DNA from: Streptomyces huiliensis
Lineage (GTDB): Bacteria; Actinomycetota; Actinomycetes; Streptomycetales; Streptomycetaceae
Direction: 5' to 3'
NCBI RefSeq assembly: GCF_020037025.1
Contig: NZ_JAIQLH010000007.1
Location: 1-61,441, forward strand
Length of the DNA stretch: 61,441 bases
Part shown: one piece after another, positions 40,991 through 49,799 of the stretch
Layout: the number at the start of each line of letters is the position of its first letter
Numbering within the stretch: position 1 is the first letter of the stretch
The notes under the pieces: model-generated
Databases searched by the model: none
What the model was told of the DNA's origin: nothing
Seen by the model: the letters and a program-made list of their open reading frames with translations, nothing else
Translations under genes and position numbers: made by a program

Positions 40991-42001
40991 ATGGCGACGC
41001 TGAACGGACGCAGGCGAACGGAGCTGGCCGCCTTCCTGCGCGGTCGGCGGGCCAGGGTGAGACCGACCGACGTGGGCATCCCCGAGGGCCTGCGCCGGCG
41101 CACCCCCGGCCTCCGGCGCGAGGAGGTGGCGCAGCTCTCCGGAGTCGGCATCACCTGGTACACCTGGCTGGAGCAGGGCCGCCCGATCAACGCCAGCGTG
41201 CAGGTGCTGGACGCCATCGCCCGGACGCTGCGCCTGGACGAGAACGAGCGCGAGCACCTCTACCAGCTGGCCGAAGTCCCGTACTCGCCGCGGCGGGTGG
41301 CCGACGCGGACGCGGTCGACCCGGCGGTGCTGGCGATCGTCGAGGCCCTCGGCCCGAACCCGGCCGTCGTCTACAACGCCCGCTACGACGTGCTGGCCAC
41401 GAACGCCTCCTACCGCGCTCTCTTCCCGCTGGTGTACCTGACGGCGGACTGGAAGGCCAACGCCCTCTGGCAGCTCTTCGCCCGGCCCGAGTGCTGCAGC
41501 CCGTTCGTCGACCGGGAGGAGGAACTGCCATTGCTGGTGGCCACGTTCCGCGGGGCCTACGGACGGCACGTCGGCGATCCGGCGTGGGAGGAGTTCCTGC
41601 ACCTGCTCATCACGTCCAGCGAGGAGTTCCGGCGGCTGTGGGAGGCCGGGGACGTCATCCCGCCGGGCCGCCGCACCAAGGTCATGTGGCACGCCTCGGT
41701 GGGCGAGCTGCGGCTGGTCTCCACCTCGCTCGCACTGGCCGACAGCCCCGAGACGCGCGTCGTCGTCTACACCCCCGACGACGAGGAGACCGGCCGCCTC
41801 CTGACCACGCTGGCCGCTCTGGAGGACCCGCTGGTCGGCTGCCCGGAGCACGGGATGAGGCTGTCGGAGGTACGGGAGCGGCTGGCGGAGAAGGAGCCGC
41901 AGCGGGTCCCCTGGACCTGGGCCGACTGGTGCCGGCGAGTGAGGGACAACGCCGCGGGGCCTCGGCGGTCGGCGGCGCGTCCGCCTTCCTCCGCGGACTG
42001 A
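40991..42001 (+). CDS. XRE-family regulator with MmyB-like ligand domain
   Basis: A 336-residue regulator. The HTH region (about residues 5-70) reads RRTPGLRREEVAQLSGVGIT then WLEQGRPINASVQVLDAIAR. The MmyB-like domain (about 95-270) contains YNARYDVLATNASYRALFP and WEAGDVIPP, and ends VVVYTPDDEETGRLL. ATG 40991 is preceded by GGGGGA; ATG 40973 and 40967 are in frame and possible. It is divergent from the MFS exporter. It is clearly related to the frameshifted regulator at 49-931, and the C-terminal tail after about 290 is extra. Confidence 0.88.
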   Translation: MATLNGRRRTELAAFLRGRRARVRPTDVGIPEGLRRRTPGLRREEVAQLSGVGITWYTWLEQGRPINASVQVLDAIARTLRLDENEREHLYQLAEVPYSPRRVADADAVDPAVLAIVEALGPNPAVVYNARYDVLATNASYRALFPLVYLTADWKANALWQLFARPECCSPFVDREEELPLLVATFRGAYGRHVGDPAWEEFLHLLITSSEEFRRLWEAGDVIPPGRRTKVMWHASVGELRLVSTSLALADSPETRVVVYTPDDEETGRLLTTLAALEDPLVGCPEHGMRLSEVRERLAEKEPQRVPWTWADWCRRVRDNAAGPRRSAARPPSSAD

Positions 42002-42060
42002 CCGGGGGCGGGCGGGACCCGGCCGTCCGGCCGGCCTTCCCCGTCCGGCACCCGCCGGCA

Positions 42061-42099
42061 AAAGCGAAGACCCCGCCCGGTCATTCCGACCGGACGGGA
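42061..42099 (-). terminator. Terminator of the second tRNA-Ala
   Basis: On the minus strand, CCCGTCCGGTCGG AATGA CCGGGCGGGG forms a strong hairpin, followed by TCTTCGCTTTT. It begins about 12 bases after the tRNA 3' end. Confidence 0.7.
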
Positions 42100-42110
42100 T
42101 CCCTTTTCTG

Positions 42111-42183
42111 TGGAGCTAAGGAGAATTGAACTCCTGACCTCCTGCATGCCATGCAGGCGCTCTACCAACTGAGCTATAGCCCC
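42111..42183 (-). tRNA. tRNA-Ala (anticodon GGC), copy 2
   Basis: Identical over all 73 bases to the copy at 38621-38693. The upstream sequences also share pieces, such as GGCAGRTGGCAGG and GGGAAAGCC (R = A or G). TAAAGT about 60 bases upstream is a possible -10. No CCA is encoded. Confidence 0.95.
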
Positions 42184-42318
42184 GCTGTTCTCGGTTTCCC
42201 CGGAGGCTTTCCCCCGCGTTCCCCGCGAACAAGAAGAACTTTAGCCTGCCACCTGCCCGAATGGGAAATCGGGCCCGGTGGCGGGCCCGCACCCCCGGAG
42301 ACGGCCCTCCGGGAAGGC

Positions 42319-42975
42319 TCAGTCGTCGTCGCCGAGGACGGGCTCCGGCAGGGTGCCCGCGTTGTGCTCCAGCAGCCGCCAGCCGCGCGCGCCCTCGCCC
42401 AGGACGGACCAGCAGCAGTTGGTGAGCCCGCCCAGCGCCTCCCAGGAGCCGGACTCCAGCCCGAGCAGCCGCCCGATGGTGGTGCGGATGGTGCCGCCGT
42501 GGCTGACGACGACGAGTGTGCCGCCGTCGGGCAGCCGGTCGGCGTGGGCCAGGACGACGGGAGCCGCCCGCTCGGCGACCTCGGTCTCCAGCTCACCGCC
42601 GCCGCGCCGCACGGGCTCCCCGCGCTTCCACGCCGCGTACTGCTCGCCGTGCCGCTCGATGATCTCCTCGTGCGTAAGGCCCTGCCAGGCCCCGGCGTAC
42701 GTCTCGCGCAGCCCGGGGTCGTGGGTGACCTCCAGGCCGGTGAGCGCCGCCAGCTCGGCGGCGGTGTCGGCGGCCCGCCGGAGGTCGGAGGCGACGACGG
42801 CGTCCGGCTTCATCGCCGCCAGCAGCCGGGCCGCCCGGCGCGCCTGGGCGACGCCGGTCTCCGTCAGCTCGATGTCCGTGGTGCCCTGGAAGCGGCGCTC
42901 CACGTTCCAGGCCGTCTGGCCGTGCCGCCACAGGACGATGCGGCGGCCCCGGCCGCCTCCCCTGCTGCCGTTCAG
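42319..42975 (-). CDS. Histidine phosphatase family protein, apparent CTG start
   Basis: A 218-residue phosphoglycerate-mutase-like phosphatase. The catalytic motif RHG lies in IVLWRHGQTAWN (about residues 14-25). The second His is in VVVSHGGTIRT, and Glu in LRETYAGAWQG. The first ATG/GTG/TTG in frame is GTG 42903, which would remove RHG. The frame begins after a TGA; the only sensible start that keeps the motif is CTG 42975, which overlaps the rsfS stop as CTGA, the same geometry as the usual ATGA or GTGA. The next gene upstream is rsfS. Confidence 0.85.
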   Translation of the reverse strand: MNGSRGGGRGRRIVLWRHGQTAWNVERRFQGTTDIELTETGVAQARRAARLLAAMKPDAVVASDLRRAADTAAELAALTGLEVTHDPGLRETYAGAWQGLTHEEIIERHGEQYAAWKRGEPVRRGGGELETEVAERAAPVVLAHADRLPDGGTLVVVSHGGTIRTTIGRLLGLESGSWEALGGLTNCCWSVLGEGARGWRLLEHNAGTLPEPVLGDDD

Positions 42976-43412
42976 CTCAGCTCACCGTCCCGCCCGTCGG
43001 CGGCCTCCTGGGCACGGGCGTGCTCGTCGGCCTTGCCCCGGGTGGCCACCGCGTCGGCGGGCAGCTCCATCTCCGGGCAGTCCTTCCACAGCCGCTCCAG
43101 GGCGTAGAAGACGCGCTCCTCGCTGTGCTGGACATGCACGACGATGTCCACGTAGTCGAGCAGCACCCAGCGCGCGTCGCGGTCGCCCTCGCGCCGGACC
43201 GGCTTGGCGCCCAGCTCCTTGAGCAGTCGCTCCTCGATCTCGTCGACGATCGACTTGACCTGGCGGTCGTTGGGGGCCGAGGCCAGCAGGAAGGCGTCGG
43301 TGATCGACAGCACGTCGCTGACGTCATACGCGACGATGTCGTGCGCGAGCTTGTCGGCGGCAGCCTGCGCGGCGGCCTGGATGAGCTTCTCGGAGCGGTC
43401 CGTGGCGGTCAC
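42972..43412 (-). CDS. rsfS: Ribosomal silencing factor RsfS
   Basis: A 146-residue protein that binds ribosomal protein uL14 and blocks joining of the subunits when nutrients are low. The family core is VAYDVSDVLSITDAFLLASA, SIVDEIEERLLKELGAKP and WVLLDYVDIVVHVQHSEERV. It starts at GTG 43412. The location next to nadD and the phosphatase is the usual actinobacterial order, with the LCP-like gene lying between rsfS and nadD. Confidence 0.95.
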   Translation of the reverse strand: MTATDRSEKLIQAAAQAAADKLAHDIVAYDVSDVLSITDAFLLASAPNDRQVKSIVDEIEERLLKELGAKPVRREGDRDARWVLLDYVDIVVHVQHSEERVFYALERLWKDCPEMELPADAVATRGKADEHARAQEAADGRDGELS

Positions 43413-43507
43413 TGGCCATGCTTTCGGTAGAGAGTGGGTTCGCCCTCAAGGGTCTCACGACCCGCCACGGCCCCTCCCGGGCTTTTCCGCCGCTCTCCGC
43501 GCCGGCG

Positions 43508-45388
43508 TCAGCCCTTATAGTTCCTCCCCAGCACCACGGTCACGTCCGCGTTGGCCGCGACGTCCGAGCCGCTCCCCTTCCGTACCGCCCCCGCCGGCAG
43601 CCCCAGCGTCTTGGCGACCTCCTTGGCGTCCGCCGCCCGCCTGTCGTCCGCGTAGTAGACGGCGGAGGCGCCCGCCGCGGCGGCCGTGCCGGCGTCGAGG
43701 TAGGTGTAGCCGCCGTTGACGAGGGCGACCCGGGCCGCGCCGGCGCCGGCCGTGCCGCCTGTGGCGTTCTTCACGCTGACCCGCGGGGTCGTCCCGGCGC
43801 CCGCGCTGCCCACGGCACCGCCGAGCACCTCCTTGACCACGCCGTCCGCCTCCTCGCCGCCGAGGGTGCCGTCCTGCCGGACGGGCAGCACGGTGGTGCG
43901 GTACGCGCCCGCCTTGGCGCGCGCCGCCAGCTGGGCCAGGGAGGCGCCGAGCTGCGGAACGGAGAGCGACGGGTCGGGGATCTGCGCCAGCGCCTCGACC
44001 GTGGTCGTCGCGGCCTTGGGGTCGGTGGACATCTTCTTCAGGACGGCCTGCATGACCTGCCCGAACCGGCCGAGCTGCCGCTCCGGGGCCTCGCCCGGGA
44101 CCCGGTGGGTGGCGTAGGCGACGGCCGCCTGTCCGTTGAGGCTCTGGCCGCCGCCCCGGCGCACCAGCGGGTCGTCGCCCGGCTTGGCGCCGGGCACGTC
44201 GGCGTCCACGTCCACCGTCACGCCGCCGACCAGCTGGACGAGGTTCTCCAGGTACGGGGTGTCCAGCCGCCAGCTGCCCTTGATGCGCGAGCCGAGCAGG
44301 GTGTTGAGGGCGTCGCGGGTGCCCCCGGTGCCCGCCTCCTGCACGGACTTGCCGAGGGTCGTGGCCCCGCCGCCCTCCTTGGCGACGGCGAGCGAGTTGG
44401 GCAGCAGGACGGCGGTGGCCTTCTTCGTCGTCGCGTTGTCGACGAGCAGGGCCGTCGAGCTCCCGCCGCCCCTGGTCTGCCGCAGGTGGACGACGATGAC
44501 GTCGCGCTTCTGCCCGGTGCCGGCCGCGGTGCCCCCGTCCCCGTCGCCGCCCGACAGGAAGAGGTAGCCGAGCACCCCGCCCAGGACCAGCACGAACGCC
44601 ACGGCGAGCGCGACGTAGCGGTTGCGGCCGCGCCGCCTGCGCTCGTCCCGGCGCTCGGTGCGGCTCTCGCTGAACTTCAGCCAGTCGATGACGTCCTCGG
44701 CGTCCTCGTCCGGCGCCTCGACGAAGGAGAACTGCTCTGTGTGGTACGCCGGGTCGTCGTCGGGCGCCTGCCGCGGCTCGGGGACCACTCCAGCCGGAGC
44801 CGCGCCCTCCGCGCCGCCGGGGGAGCCGCCGGGGGTCTCCGGGCGTCCGGCGGCGCGGTGCGCCTGCCGGGGGACCCGCTCCTGGGGGCGCTCCTGCCCG
44901 GCGTTCCGGTCAGAGGACGGAGACGGGGGCTGCGGCTGGGGCTGTACTTGCACGTACCCCTGCTGCTGATGCTGCTCCTGGTACGAGGGGTACTCCTGCG
45001 CCTGCTGGCACCCGCCCTGCCCGCCGACGCCCTGCATGCCGACGCCTTGCCCACCGACACCCTGCATGCCGATGCCTTGCCCACCGACGCCCTGTACACC
45101 GACACCCTGCCCGCCAACGGCGTACGGGTCATAGCCGCCGTACCCGCCGTACCCCTGCCCGGCCCCCTGCCAGTAGTCCTGCCCGCTCACCTGCCCCTGC
45201 GCCGAGGCGTCGAGCCCCGCGAGCGGCCGGCCGTAGGCGTCGTACGCCATCCGCGGGTCGTCGGGGCTGTGGACCGGGCTGCCGTAGGCGTCGTAGCCGT
45301 ACACCTGAGGCTGCTGCCCGTACGGATCCCGGGCGTGGGGATCGGGCACGTGGGGATCGTGCGCGTACGGGTCCTGGCGGTCGTTCAA
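43508..45388 (-). CDS. LytR_C protein with degenerate LCP domain
   Basis: A 626-residue membrane protein. The N-terminal 240 residues are low complexity, with a tandem GVGGQG(V/I)G(V/M)Q repeat at about 92-127. One membrane helix (YVALAVAFVLVLGGVLGYLF) lies near 265. The outer part has an LCP-like domain (about 295-470) and a LytR_C domain at the end. LCP enzymes attach glycopolymers to peptidoglycan and use Arg residues; here the expected R-D-T-R-V is LLPNSLAV and the later D..R is APERQ. So it is probably not catalytic. The similar locus in other streptomycetes has LCP-type genes (from memory). Confidence 0.85.
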   Translation of the reverse strand: MNDRQDPYAHDPHVPDPHARDPYGQQPQVYGYDAYGSPVHSPDDPRMAYDAYGRPLAGLDASAQGQVSGQDYWQGAGQGYGGYGGYDPYAVGGQGVGVQGVGGQGIGMQGVGGQGVGMQGVGGQGGCQQAQEYPSYQEQHQQQGYVQVQPQPQPPSPSSDRNAGQERPQERVPRQAHRAAGRPETPGGSPGGAEGAAPAGVVPEPRQAPDDDPAYHTEQFSFVEAPDEDAEDVIDWLKFSESRTERRDERRRRGRNRYVALAVAFVLVLGGVLGYLFLSGGDGDGGTAAGTGQKRDVIVVHLRQTRGGGSSTALLVDNATTKKATAVLLPNSLAVAKEGGGATTLGKSVQEAGTGGTRDALNTLLGSRIKGSWRLDTPYLENLVQLVGGVTVDVDADVPGAKPGDDPLVRRGGGQSLNGQAAVAYATHRVPGEAPERQLGRFGQVMQAVLKKMSTDPKAATTTVEALAQIPDPSLSVPQLGASLAQLAARAKAGAYRTTVLPVRQDGTLGGEEADGVVKEVLGGAVGSAGAGTTPRVSVKNATGGTAGAGAARVALVNGGYTYLDAGTAAAAGASAVYYADDRRAADAKEVAKTLGLPAGAVRKGSGSDVAANADVTVVLGRNYKG

Positions 45389-45427
45389 CGGTGCCCCTCG
45401 ATGGCGCTGGAGCCGGTCGGCCGGATG

Positions 45428-46039
45428 TCAGCCGTCGTGACGGTACAGCTTGCGCTTGGCGATGTAGCGCACGACACCGTCGGGCACCAGATACCAGACG
45501 GGCTCGCCCTCGGCCACGCGCGCGCGGCAGTCGGACGAGGAGATCGCGAGGGCCGGGACCTCGACGAACGAGACCCGGTCGTCCGGCAGCCCCGGGTTGG
45601 CCAGTATGTGCCCGGGGCGGGTGACGCCGATGAAGTGGGCGAGCGAGAACAACTCGTCCGTGTTGTGCCAGGTGAGGATCTGCGCGAGCGCGTCCGCGCC
45701 GGTGATGAAGAACAGGTCCGCGTCGTCGTTGAGGGCGCGCAGGTCCCGGAGCGTGTCGACGGTGTACGTCGGTCCCCCGCGGTCGATGTCGATCCTGCTC
45801 ACCGAGAACTGCGGGTTGGACGCCGTGGCGATGACCGTCATCAGGTAGCGGTCCTCGGCCGGGGACACCGCCTTGTGGCTCTTCTGCCAGGGCTCGCCGG
45901 TCGGGACGAACACCACCTCGTCCAGATGGAACTGCGAGGCGACCTCACTCGCGGCGACCAGGTGGCCGTGGTGGACGGGATCGAACGTCCCGCCCATGAC
46001 GCCGAGCCGCCGCTTCGCGGGCTCTGTCTGCTCTTCCAT
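45428..46039 (-). CDS. nadD: Nicotinate-nucleotide adenylyltransferase
   Basis: A 203-residue enzyme of NAD synthesis that adenylates nicotinate mononucleotide. The HIGH-like motif is [20 protein letters not shown] (about 14-33), and the second motif is [13 protein letters not shown] near 172. ATG 46039 ([13 protein letters not shown]) is the natural start; upstream open frame is rejected. It is followed by the LCP-like gene, 39 bases downstream. Confidence 0.95.
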   Translation of the reverse strand: MEEQTEPAKRRLGVMGGTFDPVHHGHLVAASEVASQFHLDEVVFVPTGEPWQKSHKAVSPAEDRYLMTVIATASNPQFSVSRIDIDRGGPTYTVDTLRDLRALNDDADLFFITGADALAQILTWHNTDELFSLAHFIGVTRPGHILANPGLPDDRVSFVEVPALAISSSDCRARVAEGEPVWYLVPDGVVRYIAKRKLYRHDG

Positions 46040-46101
46040 GCGTGCAGACCCTACTGGGCACGGCGACGCGCCGGCCCCGCGGGGAGGCGCTCCCCGGCCG
46101 G

Positions 46102-46263
46102 TCAGCGGTCCCGGTTGAAGCGGGTGGTCACGTAGAGCAGGAGCAGCAGGATGAAGAGCGCGGCCCCGCCGGTGACGTAGGGGCTGAGGCTCTCGTGGGT
46201 GTCGACGTGCTCGCTCTCGGACGCGAACGTGACCAGGGCCGAGTGGGCTGAGGTGAGGGACAT
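46102..46263 (-). CDS. Tiny single-pass membrane protein
   Basis: A 53-residue protein beginning [17 protein letters not shown] hydrophobic helix ([18 protein letters not shown]) at about 32-50 and a basic end (NRDR) suggest an inside C-terminus. The ATG at 46263 is followed by a well-spaced frame; a longer version from 46311 is less likely. It is in the nadD neighbourhood and has no known function. Confidence 0.65.
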   Translation of the reverse strand: MSLTSAHSALVTFASESEHVDTHESLSPYVTGGAALFILLLLLYVTTRFNRDR

Positions 46264-46361
46264 GGTCGGCAGGACCTCTCGGAGGCGATCGTTGGGAGAC
46301 TTCCGCCACATCGTATGCGGAGGCGGTCGCCGCGCTCACGCCGACTCCGCCTGTCGGGCGG

Positions 46362-46541
46362 TCAGCCCTTGTTGCGGTACCCGCGGAGCAGTAGCCACGC
46401 GGTGAGCGGCACGCCGATCAGGGCGACGATGACGACCGTGCGCAGCACCGGCCCGGGGCCCGTGTCGTGGGCGGAGACGGCCAGCGGCCCGGTGAACGCC
46501 GGGGACGCCGCGAGGTGGGTGAAACCCTGGAGTGCGGACAT
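46362..46541 (-). CDS. Tiny single-pass membrane protein
   Basis: A 59-residue protein beginning [20 protein letters not shown]. The helix [20 protein letters not shown] (about 32-51) is followed by RGYRNKG. It resembles its neighbour at 46102 in size and layout but not in sequence. It is divergent from the M48 protease, 92 bases away. Confidence 0.62.
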   Translation of the reverse strand: MSALQGFTHLAASPAFTGPLAVSAHDTGPGPVLRTVVIVALIGVPLTAWLLLRGYRNKG

Positions 46542-46633
46542 GCCTCCACGGTAGCCCTGTCGGCGGCAGCGCCTAGGGTGGGGTCCGTCAGCCGGGGGAC
46601 GGGCCACGATCGAGCCCAGTTGAGGGGGTCGCC

Positions 46634-47794
46634 ATGAGTGACAGCAACGCCGCGAACGGCTCCGGCCGCGCGGAGGGGGACGGGGAGGACCGGGTGCCGG
46701 GCCGCGGCCGCAGGCGCTTTCCGGACATCTCCTCGCGGGCGTACGAGCACCCCGCGGACCGCTCCGCCCTGGTCGCGCTGCGCAAGCTGAGCGGTTTCGA
46801 CACCGTCTTCAAGGCCCTGAGCGGCCTGTTGCCGGAGCGCAGCCTGCGGCTGCTGTTCCTGTCCGACTCGGTGCGGGTGAGCGACCGGCAGTTCCCGCAC
46901 CTGCACACGATGCTCCTGGACGCCTGCTCCATCCTGGACCTGCCCAAGGTCCCGCCGATGTACGTCACGCAGGACCCGCAGCCCAACGCCATGTGCGTCG
47001 GCCTGGACGAGCCGGTCATCGTGGTGACGACGGGCCTGGTCGAGCTGCTGGACGAGGAGGAGATGCGGGCGGTCGTGGGCCACGAGGTGGGCCACGCGCT
47101 GTCGGGCCACTCGGTCTACCGGACGATCCTGCTCTTCCTGACGAACTTCGCGGTGAAGATCGCCTGGATCCCGCTGGGCGGCATAGCGGTCACGGCGATC
47201 GTGACGGCGCTGCGCGAGTGGTTCCGCAAGTCGGAGCTGTCGGCGGACCGGGCCGGGCTGCTGGTGGGCCAGGACCTCCAGGCGTCGCTGCGCGGCCTGA
47301 TGAAGCTGGCGGGCGGCAACCACCTGCACGAGATGAACGTGGACGCCTTCCTCGCCCAGGCCGCGGAGTACGAGGCGGGCGGCGACCTCCGGGACTCCGT
47401 CCTGAAGATCATGAACGTGCTGCCGCGCAGCCACCCGTTCGCCACCGTGCGGGCGGCCGAGCTCAAGCGCTGGGCGGAGAGCCGGGACTTCCAGCGCCTG
47501 ATGGACGGGCACTACCCGCGGCGCGCGGAGGACAAGGACGCCTCCGTGTCCGACTCCTTCCGCGAGTCGGCCAGCCACTACGCGGAGTCCGTGCGGAACA
47601 GCAAGGACCCGCTGATGGGACTGGTGCGGGACATCGCGGGCGGGGCCAACGACCTGGGCAGCCGGCTGCGGGACACCTTCACCGGGCGCTCCGGCGCCGG
47701 CCGGCCGAAGGACGGTCCGCCGGCGGACGGCCCGCGGGACGAGCCCCGGGACGAGCCTCGGGACGAGCCGCGCGACGGGGGACCGAAGGGCTGA
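46634..47794 (+). CDS. M48 family metalloprotease (HtpX-like)
   Basis: A 386-residue protein. The zinc motif HEVGH lies in VVGHEVGHALSGHSV near 150. The third ligand Glu is in SELSADRAGLL near 205. One or two membrane segments lie between (LLFLTNFAVKIAWIPLGGIAV). It may degrade membrane or unfolded proteins. The C-terminal tail is a short tandem DEPR repeat (about 370-381) from 12-base DNA units. It is convergent with the gene at 47805, 10 bases away. Confidence 0.9.
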   Translation: MSDSNAANGSGRAEGDGEDRVPGRGRRRFPDISSRAYEHPADRSALVALRKLSGFDTVFKALSGLLPERSLRLLFLSDSVRVSDRQFPHLHTMLLDACSILDLPKVPPMYVTQDPQPNAMCVGLDEPVIVVTTGLVELLDEEEMRAVVGHEVGHALSGHSVYRTILLFLTNFAVKIAWIPLGGIAVTAIVTALREWFRKSELSADRAGLLVGQDLQASLRGLMKLAGGNHLHEMNVDAFLAQAAEYEAGGDLRDSVLKIMNVLPRSHPFATVRAAELKRWAESRDFQRLMDGHYPRRAEDKDASVSDSFRESASHYAESVRNSKDPLMGLVRDIAGGANDLGSRLRDTFTGRSGAGRPKDGPPADGPRDEPRDEPRDEPRDGGPKG

Positions 47795-47804
47795 CGGCGG
47801 CGGC

Positions 47805-48902
47805 TCAGCGCCCCGGCGGGGCCGGTCCGCCCGCCGGGACCATGGGACCCGGCGCCAGCACGCCGCAGAGCCCGCCCGCCGGCCGGCCCGTCGCGTACGG
47901 GTCGGTGGCCGGCTGCCGGCTGTTGTCCGCCGTCCGGCCGGCGAGCAGGGGCCGCAGGTACGCCGCGTCGTCCGCGCCGCAGGACTCCGGGCCCGCCTGG
48001 ACGGTGCTCTGCAGCACCTGGAGGTGGTGGTCCTGGAGATCGTCGCGGTCGAAGCGGAAGCGGAGGATCCGGCGGACGGTGAACAGGGACGCGTCCGCCT
48101 TCCCGTCCTTCACCGCCGCCGGACGGACCGCGTAGACGAAGGTGTGGTCGGCGGAGACCTCCAGCGCGGCCGGGGAGACCTCCGTGAGGGAGAAGGCGCC
48201 CTCGACCCGGACGGGAGCGTCGTCCAGGGCCACCTGGGCGGGGTCGAAGCGGACCAGCCAGCCGGTGATCGCGTGCTGCCCGTCGGCCGCGGGGTGCTCG
48301 AAGCTGCGGTCGTACTGGTCCAGCTGCGAGGGCGCGAGCAGCACGCGCACGGCCCGTCCGTCGCCGCCGCCCAGCACCGCCCGGTCCAGCGCGGACCTGA
48401 CCGTGTACTCCTTGGCGGTCGCGAGGGCGGCCATCACCAGCCCCTCGGAGAAGTTCTGGGTGCGCCGCGCGTCGGGCAGCGTGACGCCGTCCGCGCCCTC
48501 CCCGAACCGCTGGGCCGGGCTGCCGGCGAAGAGCCGGTCCGCGGGCCCGCCGGGCACCGTCCCGCGCGGGGCGAGCGGTATCACGGTGGTCTGCAGCGGC
48601 TCGGCGGACGGCGGCCGGGGCTCCTTGTAGGGGTGGCGCAGGCCCATGTACACGGCCGTGCCGAAGGCCAGGGCGATCAGCAGGACGAGGAGCAGCAGCT
48701 GGCGGGAGGCGCCGAGCCGGGCCCAGGCGTGCCGGGTGCGCACGGCGGGGGCGTGGTCGCCCAGCCGCTCCCGGGCCGAGGACTCCTGGAGACGGGCAGC
48801 CCGGACGAACGATTCGTCGAAGACGACCGACCGGTACTCTTCGTCACCACCTCCCGGGGCACCCTCGGGCGTCCCCTCAGGCGGGTCTCCAGGCCCTTCC
48901 AT
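47805..48902 (-). CDS. Membrane protein with VVFDExFVRAA motif, unknown
   Basis: A 365-residue protein. The N-terminal motif VVFDESFVRAARLQE (about 26-40) is also found in the next gene upstream (49068-49676). One membrane helix (QLLLLVLLIALAFGTAVYMG) lies near 70-90. The outside part is 270 residues with several strands, and Cys residues near 309 and 347 may form a disulfide. No catalytic motif is recognized. ATG 48902 starts MEGPGDPPEG. Confidence 0.75.
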   Translation of the reverse strand: MEGPGDPPEGTPEGAPGGGDEEYRSVVFDESFVRAARLQESSARERLGDHAPAVRTRHAWARLGASRQLLLLVLLIALAFGTAVYMGLRHPYKEPRPPSAEPLQTTVIPLAPRGTVPGGPADRLFAGSPAQRFGEGADGVTLPDARRTQNFSEGLVMAALATAKEYTVRSALDRAVLGGGDGRAVRVLLAPSQLDQYDRSFEHPAADGQHAITGWLVRFDPAQVALDDAPVRVEGAFSLTEVSPAALEVSADHTFVYAVRPAAVKDGKADASLFTVRRILRFRFDRDDLQDHHLQVLQSTVQAGPESCGADDAAYLRPLLAGRTADNSRQPATDPYATGRPAGGLCGVLAPGPMVPAGGPAPPGR

Positions 48903-49067
48903 ACCTCAAGGGTAGGTCGCCGGGCCGGTCCGTAAACGCGCTGGTACACGACAACTTCCGGCGAAGGCCCTCACGGCCGCCGCCCCGGCCCACGCCTCGC
49001 GAGGCCGGAAGATCGCCGCAGGTCACCTCGGCCATGATCACGGAGGGTGACGGGCGCACGCCCGCCA

Positions 49068-49676
49068 TCAGCCGCGCCGGGGAGCCGCCGAGGCCACCGG
49101 AACGCCCGGATCCGCCGCGCCGTCGGGCGGCGCGGCGTGCGGCAGGGCCCCCTGCCGCGGCGGCGCGTCCACGCCGGTCGTGGTGGGCGGCGGCGCGGGA
49201 TCGCGGCGCTCGCCGGAGGACGCCCCGCGGTAGACCGCCGCGAACGCCAGGGCCACCGCGCCGATGCCCAGCAGCACGCAGAGCACCCAGGCCACCGGCC
49301 GGTACCAGCGCGGCCGCCCCCGGTAGGGCCGCCGCCGGCCGCCGTAGCGGCCGTAGGGCCCGTAGGCGTCGTCCGGGTCCAGGTCGTGGGTGAGCGTCCG
49401 CCAGGCGCCCGGCCCGCCCGTACGGCGGCGGGTGCGGCCGTCGGTGCGCCGCTCGTACGCGTCGTACCCCTCGTACCCGTCGTCCTCGCCCGGTCCGCCG
49501 CCCGAGCGGGCCCGGGCGGCGAGCACGCGCTCGGCCGCGCTGGGCTCGTGCACCACGGCGGCCCGCACGAACTCCTCGTCGAAGACCACCGCGGCGAACT
49601 CGTCCTCGCCTCCGCAGCGGTGGTTGTCGGGCTCCTCGCCGTCCGGGAACGGCTTGCCCCCCACGTCGTCCGGCAC
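49068..49676 (-). CDS. Membrane protein with VVFDExFVRAA motif, unknown
   Basis: A 202-residue protein. The N-terminal motif is AAVVFDEEFVRAAVVHE (about 28-44), shared with the gene at 47805-48902. A Gly/Tyr/Arg-rich middle leads to one membrane helix (VAWVLCVLLGIGAVALAFAA) near 130-150, and the end is a short Pro-rich tail. It starts at GTG 49676. The two genes are on the same strand and separated by 165 bases. Confidence 0.72.
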   Translation of the reverse strand: MPDDVGGKPFPDGEEPDNHRCGGEDEFAAVVFDEEFVRAAVVHEPSAAERVLAARARSGGGPGEDDGYEGYDAYERRTDGRTRRRTGGPGAWRTLTHDLDPDDAYGPYGRYGGRRRPYRGRPRWYRPVAWVLCVLLGIGAVALAFAAVYRGASSGERRDPAPPPTTTGVDAPPRQGALPHAAPPDGAADPGVPVASAAPRRG

Positions 49677-49799
49677 GCCCCCAGCGTAGACCCGAAGCGG
49701 TCAATCCGCGCGGGCGGTACGGGAATTAGGGCCACCGGGGGGGCGGCGCGGGGGCCGCCTCCGACCCCACAGCCCTACCCCGTACCGCCCCGCCGCAGG

